The notes below the pieces were generated by a model. That model was not told where the DNA came from. It was given only the letters and a program-made list of their open reading frames with translations, and did no database searches. Positions 14,511 through 25,652 of a stretch of 64,000 bases of DNA are shown here, one piece after another. Each line of letters starts with the position of its first letter. Position 1 is the stretch's first letter. The DNA is taken from the NCBI GenBank assembly GCA_032173965.1, contig CM063287.1:10855859-10919858 (forward strand). The letters run 5' to 3'. The stretch is from Sitta carolinensis. Lineage: Eukaryota > Chordata > Aves > Passeriformes > Sittidae. Made by a program: the position numbers and the translations under genes.

Positions 14511-14660
14511 TTAGGGGCTTTGTTGCTGTTGAGTTGATATTGGGTATTTGTTTTGGGGCTGGGAGGTTGTTAGTTTGTAGGGTTTTTTAATGTGGTGGTT
14601 TTCTTTGGGTTTTTTTTGCTTTCTTGCTTGTTTTTTGAAGTTTCTGCTTGCCTTTTTGTA
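14511..14660. repeat. T/G-rich strand-skewed low-complexity tract
   Basis: The + strand is strongly enriched in T and G over about 150 bases, with repeated GTT, GGGTTTT and TTTGTT words and no fixed unit. A 61-codon minus-strand frame (14511-14696), rich in Lys, Gln and Ser, is a by-product of this composition and not a gene. Confidence 0.65.
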
Positions 14661-17600
14661 TGTCTGCTCAGCTGACCTATTTATGTACCAAACCATTCCA
14701 TATTAGGGTCAGAAGTATAGATAAAAAACAAAACCCCAAAATGAACCATAAATAATACTGCATAGAATCAATAAAGTCATCGTATTCAAGGAAAAAAAGG
14801 AAGCCAAAATGGATCTGCTTCCATTAGAGAATAATCCAAGCAGCCTAATTTAGGTTTGAGTTCAAGATTAGTCTTCAAAAAGCACCAGTGAAAGAACAGG
14901 GAGATTCAGATTTGATTTGATTATATTATCTGAAGTGCTTAATGCTAACACAACTGTCATGCAGCATGTGAGAGCAAGTTTTGCACAGAAAAAGCAATTC
15001 TTTCCCATGTAGATTAATCACTGTAAAGAAGAAAAGAAATGACAGCCAGCTGTGATTGTGAGATCAGGGGAGAGGTTGCTCATTTTTAACTTTCTGTCCC
15101 TCTCTATACTATAACATAGTAATTCACCTATTCATGATAGGAGATTTCAGAAATTAATAAACTACCTCAAGAACTGAGGGATAAATTCCCTTTATCACAT
15201 TTCAATGATGATTTTATCAAAGGGGATATGATATCTTTCTCTTTAAACCTTTCAGTTGCTTGTGTTGCCATTGTGACACGCAGCAATCATAGAGCACTCT
15301 CTTTCTTTTACAAAAGTACTGAAAAAATAACTGAAGGGTTATAAATCCTGTGCATGATTTTAGTTCCAGAGCTGTCCTCCTACTATGGTGTAGAAAGGCT
15401 TTATAGTAGGCTTCCTTCATGATTCATAATATTGATTTTAGGTTTTTAAATATCTAATCCAACAGTTTCAAATTAAGCAAAGAACATTTCACCTGATTTG
15501 TGAACTATCTTAATATGATGAATAGCTAGAAATCTCTCTCTTGGCCCATTCATATGAACTCCAAGCTTTACACAATACAGTTTGAACTCTTTCTCCCCCA
15601 TCACTGCTAGAAAGGCTATCTTATTAACATTACATACATCTACTCATCATTGTGACAGAAAAACAACATGATCATATTTACAGCAAGAGTCACAGCTGTG
15701 GGTGTCCCTAACAAAATGAAATTAGTTTTGATTTTGTGTCATGCCAATGTTCATTAATGACATGGGCTCTAAGAGGGCAAGATCAGACAGAATGATGAAT
15801 CATTGCAACAACAATAAACGAATATCTTAGCCAGGGTCCACATACCTCTCTCTTCTATCTGACATATATTAGATGGTGTTCTTGAAAGGCTGTTGGAATT
15901 TGACTCTCTGTCCTTCAAAGAGGGAACTCGTGGATTATAAGGATAAAACAATAAATATATATATAAAAGCATAAAAAAGGCTCAACAGGCCCTGTTGACC
16001 ACTTGAATAAAAGTGCTATGCCAATAAATAATACGATAACAACGAGAAAACTCAACAAAAACTGCACATGGCCTTGTGCATTGCCATTTTTGTTTGAACT
16101 CATGCTAGAAATCATCTTACTGTCAGAATTCAGCTAGCTCTGATAAAGACTTTAGCTGAATTCGTAAAACAAGTTTGAAATATTTTATTTTGGAAAAATT
16201 ACTTCAATATTTTCTGAGAAGCTTAAAACTGAAAATAATGTAGCCCAAGTTATAAATTATTTGAGGCAAGGAGCATTTTTGCTCTTCATCTGCAAAATGT
16301 CTGATATGTTATTGGAAAAGGGATAAATAATAGAAATTAGTATTATTGCTTAACTTCTCAAGCAAAACTGAATGTTTTAAAATCCAGGCAAATCTACTTA
16401 TTTATATGAGGCTAATAACAAAAAGTATCTAATTTTGAAGAACATAATTTACTATGTGAACCAGCAATACTGTAAACACTGAGACAGTATTAAAATTAAT
16501 ATTCATGAACCACTGAAGACTATGGGCTAGAGATGTGCACAAATAAGCTTCGGGCTGGCTGCATATATAAAAAAGTTAGAAGATAAAGTTTAAATAAAAT
16601 TACAAGGAACTCCACTGGTGTCTTGTTGGTTTTCTATCTAGATTATAATTGCAGAAAATATCTTTATGTTTGGAAGAACAGCTTTTCTCCCTCCATGTGC
16701 TAAAGAGTATGAGTACTGCTGGTAGACAATGAAGGAGATGTCAAAACTTTTGTCACCAAAGGTTCTTTCTCCTTTATTTATCCCTAATTTAATATATATT
16801 AGAAATCAACTATTTAAATGAATAAGTGTGTTTAGAGGCTATCTCACTGACATTTTTTTCTCTTTTTAAATAAATTTACTAACTTTCATTAAAGAGCAAT
16901 ATTTGCTCTTCAGAGCAAACTTTAGATGCGAATTGGATTTGTCTAATTCTTGTGAAAGTTGTTTTAATTTTCTTTGGATAAGCAATAAAGTAGGACATCA
17001 GGTCATAACTTTCTTGATTTTTCTAGTTAATTAGTTTGCTGCCAAGAATACAGAGTATTTACAGGACTGCCAGATAAAAAACATTTGCCTTCAGCTACCA
17101 AAAGTAGGGAAACTCATAAGAGATGGTAGGAAAAGCCATGATGTACCTCTGATGCAATTCACTTTTTAATTCTTACCAAAATATAAGCACAGTTCATTAG
17201 TTTCCTTTTGCATTGGTCAACTCTTTAAACCACCAGGTGTCTTAGAACTCTACTTTGTTTCTCGTCTCAGAGACAAATGGAAGGTCTTTAACTGTACTTT
17301 GCTCTCAAATCTGTGTAAAAGTTAGCAGGCCCTAAATGAATTATCTCCTTACTCTTTACTGAGGGTCATGGAAAATCTTCCATTTGAAAAATCCTGTGCA
17401 ATTGCCTTTACTGACACTAAACATGTAGTAAAGGTGAAGGACTTTTTTCCTTAAGAGAGAGATGCTACTAAATAGTAGTTTGTTAGTTTGCTACTAATAG
17501 TAGTCTGAACATTGGTTCACATTTATTTCATATCTGTAACATAGAAACACTTCTCAAATTGTGTATAGCTTAAAAAAGAAAATGATTGGTAGGGTTGATC

Positions 17601-18115
17601 ACCTTAATTTTATGATGAGAAAGAATAAAATTGCTGAATTTTGTATACTGAAGGGCTTTGGCAGAAGACTAGCATATAGCTATTAAGATTATCTCCTGAA
17701 TTTGAAAAGGTTTGCAAACATTAAGATGCTGTCAATGCCCAAACAGCATTCACTTCTCCTCCTGCACAGGGAGAGATGACAATATTCCAGTTTCTGAATA
17801 GCTGATGTTTTCTTCATACCCTAAAAGACCAAAAGCTCCAAAAGCTTTGTGCAAGGGGTAATTGCTACTGCTCAGTAGGAGTGGATGGACTAAAAGATGT
17901 GCTGAAAGGTGCTGTCCCAGCCTAGCCACCTTATTTCATATATTTTTTGGCAAATGAGGCAGAAAAATCCATTCACAGAATGAGAAACTGCTTCAAGCAG
18001 GTGTGCTGCAGATTCCAACAAACTTCTCACAACCGCTAGGAAATCTCTTTTAGGAATTACAGAGCTGGTGAAGTAATAACCCTCAAAGAGGGAAAACTGA
18101 CAAAAGCCTCTTAGG
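14661..18115. other. AT-rich non-coding sequence, no gene seen
   Basis: Unique AT-rich sequence. Minus-strand frames of 66-67 codons (15217-15420, 15769-15972, 15915-16115) have no recognised motif. A near-palindromic 16-17-base word occurs twice at 17463-17504. No transposable element was recognised. Confidence 0.7.
17463..17504. repeat. Duplicated near-palindromic word
   Basis: TGCTACTAAATAGTAGT (17463-17479) recurs as TGCTACTAATAGTAGT (17489-17504), a one-base difference. Each copy is itself close to an inverted repeat around CTACTA/TAGTAG. A small local duplication is the simplest explanation. Confidence 0.8.
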
Positions 18116-18149
18116 CTATCATATATATGATATATATTATATATGATAG
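18116..18149. repeat. AT-rich palindrome, 12-bp arms
   Basis: CTATCATATATA (18116-18127) is the exact reverse complement of TATATATGATAG (18138-18149), separated by 10 bases of TGATATATAT. The alternating TA core is typical of cruciform-prone, length-variable AT palindromes. Confidence 0.9.
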
Positions 18150-20824
18150 GATGGTTTCACATACACGCTAATCAGAAATAATTCCACTGAAGCCAAGAGA
18201 TACCTTGAAAGCATAGGTAAGAAAGTAAAGAGAAAGAGATTAGACTTCTCCTAAGGATGCAGTTGCACATTCACTTATCTTGGTAATATTGCATGTTATT
18301 ATCAGCACTCTTTATTGTCCTGCCAGGTCTTTGATTCTACCATCCAGAAATAAAATGGAAAATGCTTAGTGCTGGCCTCTGAAAACCACTTATGTAAACA
18401 ACTATGTATACACATGTGCTCACAAAACTATGTGACATAAAAGGGAAGCTGGTCTACTAAAACGATTTTACAAGGAAATCATACAATCATTAACAGTATA
18501 AAAAATTTAAACAAACAGAACAACCAGCAAAAGAACCCCAGCAAAACAATCAACTCCACCAAACAGCAACAAGAAGAAAAAGTCTTCAGAAAAAAGATAC
18601 AAAGACTGTTTTCTTCTGAGCAATTAAGGTTAAGGGTACTGGGGGTTTTTGAAGATAATCTAAAAATATATGGCTAGCATCTTCTGACAGACTACATTCC
18701 CAGTTACACACATTATATGGGCTTGTGGATCAATGGCTCAGAAATTTCCTTGTTCAATCCAGTCAATTGTGCCCTGTGGCCTTGTTATGCTATGGCTGGG
18801 CAGGCACCCAATTCCCAGCTTGCCACCTCCCTGACAGATGTTATTTCTAGGGATGTTGATAGCTACTAAAGAAAATGTCAAATTAAAAGCACTTGCTAGT
18901 GGTCATCTTGCCTGAGAGAAGTTTGAAGCAAACAGAAACCAAAGTGATCTAGCAGCCATCCCACAACCAAGAAACCCCTGAGAGCAGGGAGAAGCTTTCC
19001 TGGCAGCCAGGGTGGGTGAGAGACATCCTAGAGAGCCCTTGTCCTACAGGGTGCACCTCAGCAGCAGCTCCTTGCCACTCTCTGGAGCCAGGGATCACTC
19101 CCCAGTCCAAGGACTGTTTTAAAGGGAGAGGCTCTCCAGGCAAAATTACATCATCTTTCTTGCTCCAGATAGCTGAGCCAAGGCAGGGAGCCTCCAGCCT
19201 GGGGGCCTGAAAGCACACGAGGCTCTCAGGTAAAAGGGGAGTACTTAGGACATGCATGACAGGATCTTGGTAGGTTGAGCCATTCATGGGTACTTCAGAA
19301 ACTTATACCACTGTGCTTGTAAATCACTGATGGATGGAAGCAACAAGGATACAATTTTCTGAAGGTAAAAAATAACAACTAATTCATATAAGGAACCAAA
19401 CACAACTTAATCTTAAACAGTAACTCAAACTATACCCAAGGGCCAACGGGTTTAGGATTTTTATTCCCTATTATTAAATTCACCAAGAATTAGACTTTGA
19501 CTTTAAAGTAACCAAGACTCTTATAGAAAATGATGGTCTTCAACGGATTTTTCAAAATTGATGCATCAATTAATTGGGTGCCCTTTCACTAAATTACCTG
19601 AAAGGCATTGTCATCTTCCTTATAAATCATCTCAAGTTCAGGAGGAAAAGCTTTTTAAAAGCTTGTCTTCTCTCTCACACCAGTGTAGGAAGGAAAGTCA
19701 ATTTTTCAACAAGGAGGTAGAGCAGAATCTCTTGCAGAGCAGTGAAAGCATACAGTCATAGTGGATGACATAGTGAGGAGCCACACTTGGTAATTTTAAA
19801 TCCAGGATCAGAAGCCCACACTCTGAGACCCTTTCTGATAACCACTGTAAACCTCACTGCATTAAGCAAATTCATCAAACTGTTGTTGGCAAATGACTTC
19901 AAACACAGTATAAAAATGCAGCAGAGAAAACCTGAATGGTGGCAGCAGAGACAACACAACAGTGGCTTTGGAGACACAACCAGAGTTACAGGCTCTTCAA
20001 AACTTCTTCCAGATCCTGTCCAGCTCTTTATAAAGTTACACCATATGTGCCAGTTTGTTTGGTGTTTTTCTGCTGAGGTGACTCCTACATTTGCCAGCTT
20101 GCAAAGATGCAGTGAAATTGATTTTAGTTTCATGCTTAATGGCTGTGATGCAAGTGGCACCTGCACGCTGAGGAGCAGAGCTCTCCCAGCACTGACCTTT
20201 GGCCGCAGGCTCACGGCTCTAAATGGATCTTGGCAGCCTACTATTTTGTGGAAGGGATTATTACATGATTACTATGGAAATACAGGACACTAGCAAAATA
20301 TTAGCAAAATAAAATATTAGCCAATAAATACAGCAGCTGCCTGTTGAAATATAATTTCCAGTCAGGGAAATATATGGCAGTGCAAACAAAACAGAACCTA
20401 AGAAGTTTCTATCCCCTTTTAAATATTTAGTCTTTGAATCTTCTGGAAAGTTACATTAGTGCTTTTGGATTTAGTTTTTTTGGTACTTTTTTTTTCCCCT
20501 AGGATATTGCCAACTCCTTTCCCCCCCGCACCACTCCAGGTTCAAAGCTCTTATTTCTCCCTGACAGACTACTCTCTGAAATCAAACAATCACTGTTGAT
20601 TAAGTTTATAAAAATGGAGTTCCTCATCTTCTAATCAATATTTTTGTTGAATTGCAACACTATAAATTTTCTTGGCCATTTACTTTAGCCCCCTTCCCAT
20701 AAGAAGTAACCCTTCCCAACTAGTAGTTAGGGATGTAACTTATTCATACATTAAAATGATCTATTACCCAAGTCCCCAGGGTGCTGTTTTCTGTAATAGA
20801 TGTTTAAGTACCATACCTTATATG
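18150..20824. other. Non-coding sequence with one GC-richer block
   Basis: It begins with AT-rich sequence and an A/C-rich tract (18500-18581). The stretch at about 18945-19260 is GC-richer and has overlapping open frames on both strands (112 codons minus, 64 plus). The stretch 19756-20293 is open for 168 codons on plus and 152 codons on minus. None of these products is recognisable and no splice-bounded exon stands out, so I do not call a gene. Confidence 0.6.
18500..18581. repeat. A/C-rich low-complexity tract
   Basis: The + strand is mostly A and C with irregular AAC and CAAA words. It resembles the tract at 4517-4591 but is not an obvious copy of it. Confidence 0.6.
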
Positions 20825-20848
20825 CACACACACACACACACACACACA
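20825..20848. repeat. (CA)12 microsatellite
   Basis: Twelve uninterrupted CA units. A 90-codon plus-strand frame crosses it and encodes a His-Thr run, which is an artefact of the repeat. Confidence 0.97.
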
Positions 20849-21042
20849 ATGCGTGTGGATAGACAAATCACTGGTATCCTTTTGGGGTTCATCTCATGGA
20901 AACTGAACGGACCCCTCAAGCCCTCCCAAAATATTGACCTTTAATTAACCCAAGCCACAAATAAACATGCAAATCTGTGTTTAAATTGCTTCTGAAATAA
21001 AGATACACCTAAAATCACCTCAACATCTGAAAGCCTGGAAAC

Positions 21043-21059
21043 AAAAAAAAAAAAAAAAA
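21043..21059 (+). repeat. Poly-A tract (17 A)
   Basis: An uninterrupted run of 17 A followed by further A-rich sequence. No recognisable retroposon body lies upstream, so I treat it as a simple repeat. Confidence 0.9.
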
Positions 21060-21686
21060 GCAGAAAAAAAGGAATGGGAAAATTGCCATGTACTGAACAG
21101 ACTTTCTCTGATAAATATTCATTTTTGTCTCTACTCCTTGGTAGTATTTTTCTGTTTACAATACAGAATGAAAATTTATAAAACTTCACCTTGCCATGAT
21201 TTTATTTAGCTGTGATATGAATGGGAACACTGCAGAAGACATTGCATGGCTATTTTCCCAGAAAGATGTGTCACATGAAGTACTAAAATTTTAATTAGTC
21301 TCCCTGCTCCTGCCTTCATAACACAAATGAACTCCAGTCCATATTCCATATCACCAGCCTTCCTTACAAATGCAGGATTTCAGCTGTGCTCACAGGAGCA
21401 TGTCTGTGCACTGTTAAGTGCACGACAGCTAATGACATATCTAGTCTTGAATACTGTGACCAGTACATCAACAGACCACCAGTTTTAGCACATGGTTAAC
21501 TGGACAAAGATTGATCCACCATGTGTCTTTTGTCCTATGCCAAACTTATACTTGAAAAGTGTTATATTGCTGTCATATTGCCACATCTGCCCAGTGCCAT
21601 GACCTCTTTGTAAGTACATCAGTCAGGAAAAGTTACATTAACTCTTCTGAATGTGCTTTAAAATCCATATATTAAAAATTAAATCT

Positions 21687-21706
21687 AAAAAAAAAAAAAA
21701 AAAAAA
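21687..21706 (+). repeat. Poly-A tract (20 A)
   Basis: An uninterrupted run of 20 A in AT-rich sequence. No element body or target duplication is seen next to it. Confidence 0.9.
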
Positions 21707-22173
21707 TCAAGTATTTATCTTTCACAGCTAAAATACTCACAAAAAATATATATTTCCTCAGTGAGCAAACACTGTTTCTTGTGTTGACTTCATTTGATTC
21801 AGTCACCTGCATGACATGTACTAAGGAACCCCCCGATGGAGAACCAAGAGTCAGAGGGATCAGCAGAAAATACCATGACTACAGTGGCAAAACATCTTTT
21901 TTGACCTACAAGTGAAGTGCTACTCTCCTAGGATATCACTACAGAGATGACTGTTTTTACACTTTATTAGAAGCCTCACAGGTTTCCTCTATCACAGAAG
22001 TCACCTCACATCCCATCAGCAGAGTAAAGGGAGAAATAAGAGGAAGGATTCCATGTGTATGCAACAATTGAAGTCAGGACTAAAAGGACTAAAGTCTGAG
22101 CACTCTGGCACTCATTATACCTCTAAGTATTCAGAATATATTCTTTGCATCCTCAGAGAGCCCATCTCCTACT

Positions 22174-22196
22174 TCCCCCCCCCTCCACCCCGCCCA
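22174..22196 (+). repeat. C-rich tract
   Basis: Nine C in a row (22175-22183), then CCACCCCGCCC-type sequence. It stands out against the AT-rich surroundings. Confidence 0.85.
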
Positions 22197-24379
22197 GTAT
22201 TTTGGAAGGATTTTGATCAGTTTTGGTGTGTATACAATATATCAGCAACAGCTCAGGTAAAATATATCAGACAGCATAAGGAATATGTTGGTAATATGCA
22301 AAATAGGTGTTTAAATAGCTTACACAAAATCATGAATCAGCTTTTACAGGGAAAGTACTTTGCTTCATTTTGCATTCTTGATTATTCTGTTTTGAGTTTT
22401 GAGTGTTAACCCACAAGTAACTATAATTTTCTAAATGACAGAGTACAGACACATGAAAAAGGGCCATATTTCATGTCGATGGATGATGAAAGTACTCTAA
22501 AATACATACGATTCTAAAATTTTATCACAGGACTGAATCCTTAACAAACACCTGTAACAACTGTGGTAGCAGAGTAACTGTAGGCATTGGAGAAGTTATT
22601 ATTGCAAGGAATGTTTTACACCATATAGGAAAGCATTCTTAAGAACTTTATAAATCCTTTAAAATATTCTAAAAGAAGGAGGTGGTGAGAGACACAGGAA
22701 CAGGTGCCTTCAAATATACTTCCATACGTTTTCCTTCTTGAGATCTGCCTAATTTAGGCTGTGTGTATGCTAGATTGTACATTATCCTAAGAAGAAAGAG
22801 AATGTAGAAACTTTGTGAAGAAGGATTTCAATGTGCCTGGAAACATTTAGAGATTCTGCATTTCAGTTCTAAAACTATTTTCTCCTTTGCACTCCCACAC
22901 ATATACTGACCACACATGACTGGCATAGAAGTCATTATGATAACCTTATGATATATTTACTTGCACTTCAGTTCCCATTAGGGTAATGATCACTTTGGTT
23001 TTATGTTTTTAAGCTCCCTTATGATAGAGTATTACCGAAAACTGTATCTGCCTTCAGAATACACATTTGAGGAAATGTAAAGCTCAAAACTGACACAATA
23101 GCTTGTCAATGTAAAAAAACCCCAGAAACTGCATATTTAAGAAATGGCATGCACAAGTGTCAGCAGGAGACCAGAGCCAAGGAAAGTTAGATTGTTCTGA
23201 GTTTATACATTTGTTGTTAAGAGGAATGTTTGAATGACCAGCTACAATACATAAGTAAAAGAGTTAAGGATTAGAATTATATTTAAATACAAAATGTGGC
23301 CTTAGAGTCACATCAATTAAACTGTAACAGAATTATTTGGAAAGATCTAGTACTGAGTGCGCCCTTGCTGACCTCACTGTTCTGATTGACTTCCATACAC
23401 TGGCAACAGGATTAGACTTCTCCCAGTAATCTCTTCATTTGCCACGAAAGAAAGGCTTCTGATTCATACAAAACACTCATGAATAAGTGTGCAAACACCC
23501 CCCCACACACACATGTCTATGAAAAACATAATGAAGGTAAGACTTCCTTTGCTGCCATAAACTAGCACAGACACACAGATATTGAATACTTCCAAGGAAT
23601 GAATGCTTGAACTAGAACCACGTTATCATCCTGGAAAGTACATCTTATGGAAACTGCTATTGCATGATTAACTAGCATCTAAATCCCTGCAGGGAAGCAA
23701 AACAATTATTCTCAACCATAGCACAGTTACTGTATTTGTATTAATGGGAAGGAAGAAGAGGACTATCCCAGAGCCTTCTAATGGGCAGCCACAATAAAAA
23801 AATAACCTAACAAATTAAGTAAGTGCATGTTTGTTGCTCTCTCAAAAGCTATAAAATTCCTCCTCTGGACACTGCAAGACATGAAAGCAAGACTAACTCC
23901 ACTTTTGCTTTTAGCACTGCATTCACAAAGCAGCAATACCAAATGAAGAGAACTCAGAACACTGAGGCACACACAGCTGGGTAGCTGAAGGAGCAGAGCA
24001 GATACTTGCAGGATGAAAAGGAACTACCAAGGAATGGTATTTTTACTATTTGTATCCATGCCCATGAATGGTTAGCTTACAAGCCAAAAGGAGCCAGTAA
24101 AAACCACAGCCCAGAGCACTGGTCCTCAGTCTCTCTGGGTGGAGACTGGAAAATTCAATGGCAGTTTCAGACCTATTTAAAGCATATATTCCATACAAAC
24201 AAAAGACAAATAGCATTCCAGCATAAGCAGGTGGTCCACTACCAACTCTGATGTATAGCTGTTTTAACACAGCTGCTTATTGCTTATTTGTAAAGAAATA
24301 CCTTGTTAATAAAAAGAGAGATGAAAATAATGGATAAAGATATGCATATAAATTTAGTCTACATGAATCTAGGTTGCTA

Positions 24380-24830
24380 CAATTTAAAACCACATTTGAT
24401 GTAATGTAATTAGAAATATTGATTAAAATGAAGCCAGCCCACTGGAAGGATGATGATAATAGGCTAATAATAACAATTGATTTGGTTTGATAAATGAACC
24501 AAAAAGTGAGCTGAAGGTACTTAGATTTTGACCTCTTTAAGGCCCACATTCCCTTTTCTTCTTTGCTTTATTGAATTTCTAAGATTTGTTCAAAATAATA
24601 TTAGAATGATACATCTGAAAAACACATAATTCACAGAAAGATTTGATCACTGCCGCTTCTGATGGTCCATTTTGAAATGCAGAGTTGTTGGGTCCCCCTC
24701 TCACTCCACTCCAGCTTTACTGAATTACATGTAGTGTGTGAGCAGCAGCAATAGTAATTAAAAATAATGAGGCCTGCTAGGTCCCCTAATTCTATTATCT
24801 TTATAGCATCAGGCTTCAAGCAACTCACCA
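24380..24830. promoter_or_regulatory. Possible conserved non-coding element (TAAT/SOX-motif cluster)
   Basis: The block holds repeated homeodomain-type cores (GTAATTAG near 24406, ATTGATTA near 24418, AGTAATTAA near 24755, CTAATTC near 24786) and a SOX-type AACAATTG near 24473. A TTATCTTTAT word containing a GATA core on the minus strand lies near 24796. This density of developmental factor motifs, without simple repeats, resembles vertebrate enhancers. AT-rich DNA produces TAAT cores by chance, so confidence is low. Minus-strand frames at 24277-24549 and 24631-24834 are not recognisable proteins. Confidence 0.25.
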
Positions 24831-25090
24831 GCAAAACAGCCCAGATGAGAAATCTCTTCTGAAGGTTGGTGGTTGTTTACAATGCAAGAGGATAACCATT
24901 TCAGCCTGGAAATAAATAAATAAAATCAGAAGTCTAAAGCAGACATTAGTGGACATGATGCAAGAAAAAGTAATGGTTAACTAATTGATACTTGGCATAA
25001 AAGTATGCTTTTTTTCCCTTCACACAAGAAAACCTGAGGTAACTGAGTAAAGTGCTTTAACATTCATTTTATTTTCTTATTTCTTTGCAG
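24831..25090. other. Non-coding sequence ending in a strong splice-acceptor-like site
   Basis: AT-rich sequence with a short AAAT repeat near 24910. Its last 30 bases are a nearly pure pyrimidine tract ending in TTTGCAG (25090), with a CTTTAAC branch-point-like word about 35 bases upstream of the AG. Confidence 0.5.
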
Positions 25091-25209
25091 AAACTCTTAT
25101 TCCTTCATGGAATAAAATGAAGAGAATAATGTCGCATATACTGACTTTCTGTGCCCTATTAATTCTGTGTAAAACCCACAAAAGCTACTTTCAGCTTCAG
25201 TGGAACTGA
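25091..25209 (+). other. Possible exon start with short signal-peptide-like frame
   Basis: Directly after the acceptor-like site ending at 25090, a plus-strand frame is open. Its first ATG (25117) starts a 30-residue peptide ending at TGA 25207-25209. It opens Met-Lys-Arg, then has a hydrophobic stretch with the core ILTFCALLILC, then polar residues, which is the shape of a signal peptide. No good donor site precedes the stop, so the frame cannot easily continue into a longer secreted protein. Either the exon is non-coding, or the site is a chance pseudo-exon. Confidence 0.15.
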
Positions 25210-25500
25210 CAACATTATTCTAACTCACAGGGTGCTAAAAAGTGGAAATTAAACATAGGTCTAAACTATGACTGTAACACAGTAGGTCCTTTGTCTCTCC
25301 AAAACTATTAAACACAGAATTCTATTTCATTGCTGTTACACTCTGATACTGTCTCTAAGCAGTAGGAGACTTTTTTTGCAGCTCACTAACACTTAATTCC
25401 TTACACACAAATGAGGCAGCAGAATTTTGGTTCCTAGGTTTAACATTTGCATAACAACTTTCAGATGATTTAATGCTGTGCAATCTTCCTGTTTCTGCAG

Positions 25501-25652
25501 GCAATCAACACCAGTAGCCTCCTGGAAAACTGGGAATTGGTACCCTCCAACTCCAGAGCCTCATTCAACAGCTCGTTTGTGTTCACTCCATCACCAGCTC
25601 TCAAGCAGCATCTTTCTCCAATGGGACTGGGGGCACGTTTACAGAATTAGAG
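25501..25652 (+). other. Candidate exon (152 bp, acceptor and donor bounded)
   Basis: The segment is preceded by TTCCTGTTTCTGCAG, a strong acceptor, and ends at AG followed by GTGAAGTA, a fair donor. Read from its first base it is open for 49 codons, with a stop TAG at 25648-25650. The peptide is rich in Ser, Asn, Pro and Leu, contains the core LLENWELVPSN and ends GARLQN. To my eye it is more protein-like than the neighbouring frames. A second frame through the whole segment is also open. A third acceptor-like site (TTTTTTTGCAG) ends at 25382. It could be the last coding exon of a gene lying mostly outside the window, an alternative exon, or a pseudo-exon. I do not recognise the protein. Confidence 0.28.

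Larger units (their letters stand above)
20849..24379. other. Non-coding sequence with homopolymer tracts
   Basis: Unique sequence with A runs at 21043-21059 and 21687-21706, a C-rich tract at 22174-22196 and a short C/CA-rich patch near 23500. The longest frame (22053-22409, 118 codons) reads through the C tract as a proline run and has no recognised domain. Confidence 0.65.

Noticed and set aside
20672..20944. 90-codon frame with a His-Thr repeat
   Set aside because: The repeat is the (CA)12 microsatellite; the rest matches nothing and lacks gene context.
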